From Sediminibacterium sp. (GTDB lineage Bacteria; Bacteroidota; Bacteroidia; Chitinophagales; Chitinophagaceae), in assembly GCA_017537025.1 (NCBI GenBank), contig JAFWCB010000007.1:1-64000 (forward strand): a stretch of 64,000 nucleotides of DNA, read 5' to 3'. The position numbers were made by a program, and so were the translations under genes. Numbering within the stretch: position 1 is the stretch's first letter; every line of letters starts with the position of its first letter. Of this stretch, positions 63,107-64,000 are shown piece after piece. Below the pieces are notes generated by a model that was not told the origin of the DNA, did no database searches, and was given only the letters and a program-made list of their open reading frames with translations.

Positions 63107-64000
63107 ATGAGTATACTACAATATAATTTTCCTACTACCATTCGTTTTGGTGCGGGTGCAGTTCAAGAACTAGGTCCCTATTTGAAAAAGCATCAATTAG
63201 TGGCCCCATTAATAGTTACAGATCCAACCGTTGCACAGCTCCCTTTTTTTAAGCAATTGATTAGCCGGCTATCTGCACAATCCATAGCCGTTGAGGTTTT
63301 TTCAGAAATCCATAAAAACCCAGTTAAATCTGATGTTTACAAGGGTACCGACTATTGGGATAATACCAAAAGAGATTGTGTAATTGGTATCGGCGGCGGT
63401 GCTGCCATTGACGTTGCCCGATCCATTGTATTACGCGTCAATCATAGAGAAGATTTATTTGTATATGATGATTTAATTGGGGGTGATGTATTTGTAACGA
63501 ATGATGTTCCTCATTTTATTACCATACCCACAACAGCCGGTACAGGTAGCGAAGTAGGAAGAAGTGCCATTATTGCGGATGATGAAACATACCAGAAAAA
63601 AATTCTTTTCTCTCCGAAACTATTAGCAAAAATTATTTTTGCTGATCCCGAACTAACCTACGATTTACCAGCTTTTATCACTGCGGCAACAGGTATGGAT
63701 GCACTCACGCATAATATGGAAGCCTATCTGGCAAAAATGCATCATCCACTTTGCGAAGGCATTGCACTAGAGGGAATATCGTTGATTCATCAATCATTGG
63801 AAACCGCCGTAAATAATCCAACTCCAGAAGCTAGGGCTAATATGCTTATCGCCTCTTTAATGGGGGCAGTAGCATTTCAAAAAGGATTAGGCATTGTGCA
63901 TTCGTTGGCACATCCACTCTCTTCTTTATTAGATACCCATCATGGATTAGCTAATGCCATCAACTTACCCTATGGTATGGAATTTAATATTGCAGGCGCT
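63107..64000 (+). CDS. Iron-containing alcohol dehydrogenase (partial, continues beyond the window)
   Basis: The first 298 residues of a group III alcohol dehydrogenase begin at ATG 63107, one base after the ligase stop. The NAD-binding strand has GIGGGAAIDVARS, the metal-site region includes TGMDALTHNMEAYL, then HSLAHPLSSLLDTHHGLANA near the window end. It would oxidise the hydroxyl of the glutamylated amino alcohol to an aldehyde. The frame is open to base 64000, so the C-terminal part is missing only because the window ends. Confidence 0.92.
   Translation, partial: MSILQYNFPTTIRFGAGAVQELGPYLKKHQLVAPLIVTDPTVAQLPFFKQLISRLSAQSIAVEVFSEIHKNPVKSDVYKGTDYWDNTKRDCVIGIGGGAAIDVARSIVLRVNHREDLFVYDDLIGGDVFVTNDVPHFITIPTTAGTGSEVGRSAIIADDETYQKKILFSPKLLAKIIFADPELTYDLPAFITAATGMDALTHNMEAYLAKMHHPLCEGIALEGISLIHQSLETAVNNPTPEARANMLIASLMGAVAFQKGLGIVHSLAHPLSSLLDTHHGLANAINLPYGMEFNIAGA

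Overview
The window reads as a chromosomal segment of a Bacteroidota bacterium, most likely a member of the Chitinophagia. Several promoters have the Bacteroidota -7 box TAnnTTTG. The genes are low in GC with TTG and GTG starts, and the gene set fits this group: a DUF3276/PUR-family protein, K+-type membrane pyrophosphatase, the futalosine-route enzyme MqnE and Tat-signal GH109. No rRNA, CRISPR array or intact insertion sequence was seen. There is one tRNA, tRNA-Ser(TGA).

Layout. 1-3.7 kb: an orphan AAA ATPase, a DUF6364/PIN toxin-antitoxin pair, a SnoaL-like lipoprotein and a GNAT acetyltransferase. 3.8-10.6 kb: a compact six-gene plus-strand locus of unknown product. It encodes a PqqD-like protein, an ATP-grasp ligase, a fold-III PLP decarboxylase, a urea-transporter/M23-peptidase fusion, a YaiO-like outer-membrane protein and a TPR protein. 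The decarboxylase has a short N-terminal extension that matches the YxxPx(L/I) leader signature recognised by PqqD-type (RRE) domains in lasso-peptide systems. 10.6-32.4 kb: mostly housekeeping genes (aminotransferase, sdaA, mqnE, nucleoside transporter, trxA, dnaE, flippase, M1 peptidase, msrA, mutS2).

32.4-40.3 kb is an AT-rich genomic island. On its left lies the 3' remnant of a DUF1223 gene. On its right lie wrecks of a tyrosine recombinase and a replication-type protein, a 17-bp copy of the tRNA-Ser 3' end, and tRNA-Ser itself. The island carries two divergent units: a minus-strand XRE-ImmA/PIN pair and a four-gene plus-strand operon. The operon encodes an HNH protein with a glycine-zipper tail, a metallo-beta-lactamase-fold protein ending in Ala-Gly, a single-chain E2-E1-JAB ubiquitin-like conjugation/deconjugation enzyme, and a four-helix membrane protein. 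It has its own promoter and a strong terminator, and looks like an antiviral or stress-response module. No free ubiquitin-like protein is visible, so the C-terminal glycine of the MBL protein is a candidate conjugation substrate, by analogy with type II CBASS.

40.6-64 kb: ABC exporter, PUR-family protein, hppA, serine hydrolase and serA. A glycan/amino-sugar salvage cluster follows (cutC, glycosylasparaginase, NahK-like kinase, GH109). Next come a possible cassette-like gene beside a perfect 26-bp inverted repeat, a phosphoesterase, a TPR protein, gyrA, a saccharopine dehydrogenase-family protein and an EVE-domain protein. The window ends in an operon (ethanolamine-type permease, glutamine-synthetase-like ligase, iron alcohol dehydrogenase running off the end) that suggests gamma-glutamylated amine catabolism.

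Degenerate tandem repeats folding into long hairpins occupy several intergenic gaps. Two short palindromic repeat families have invaded the 3' ends of coding sequences.
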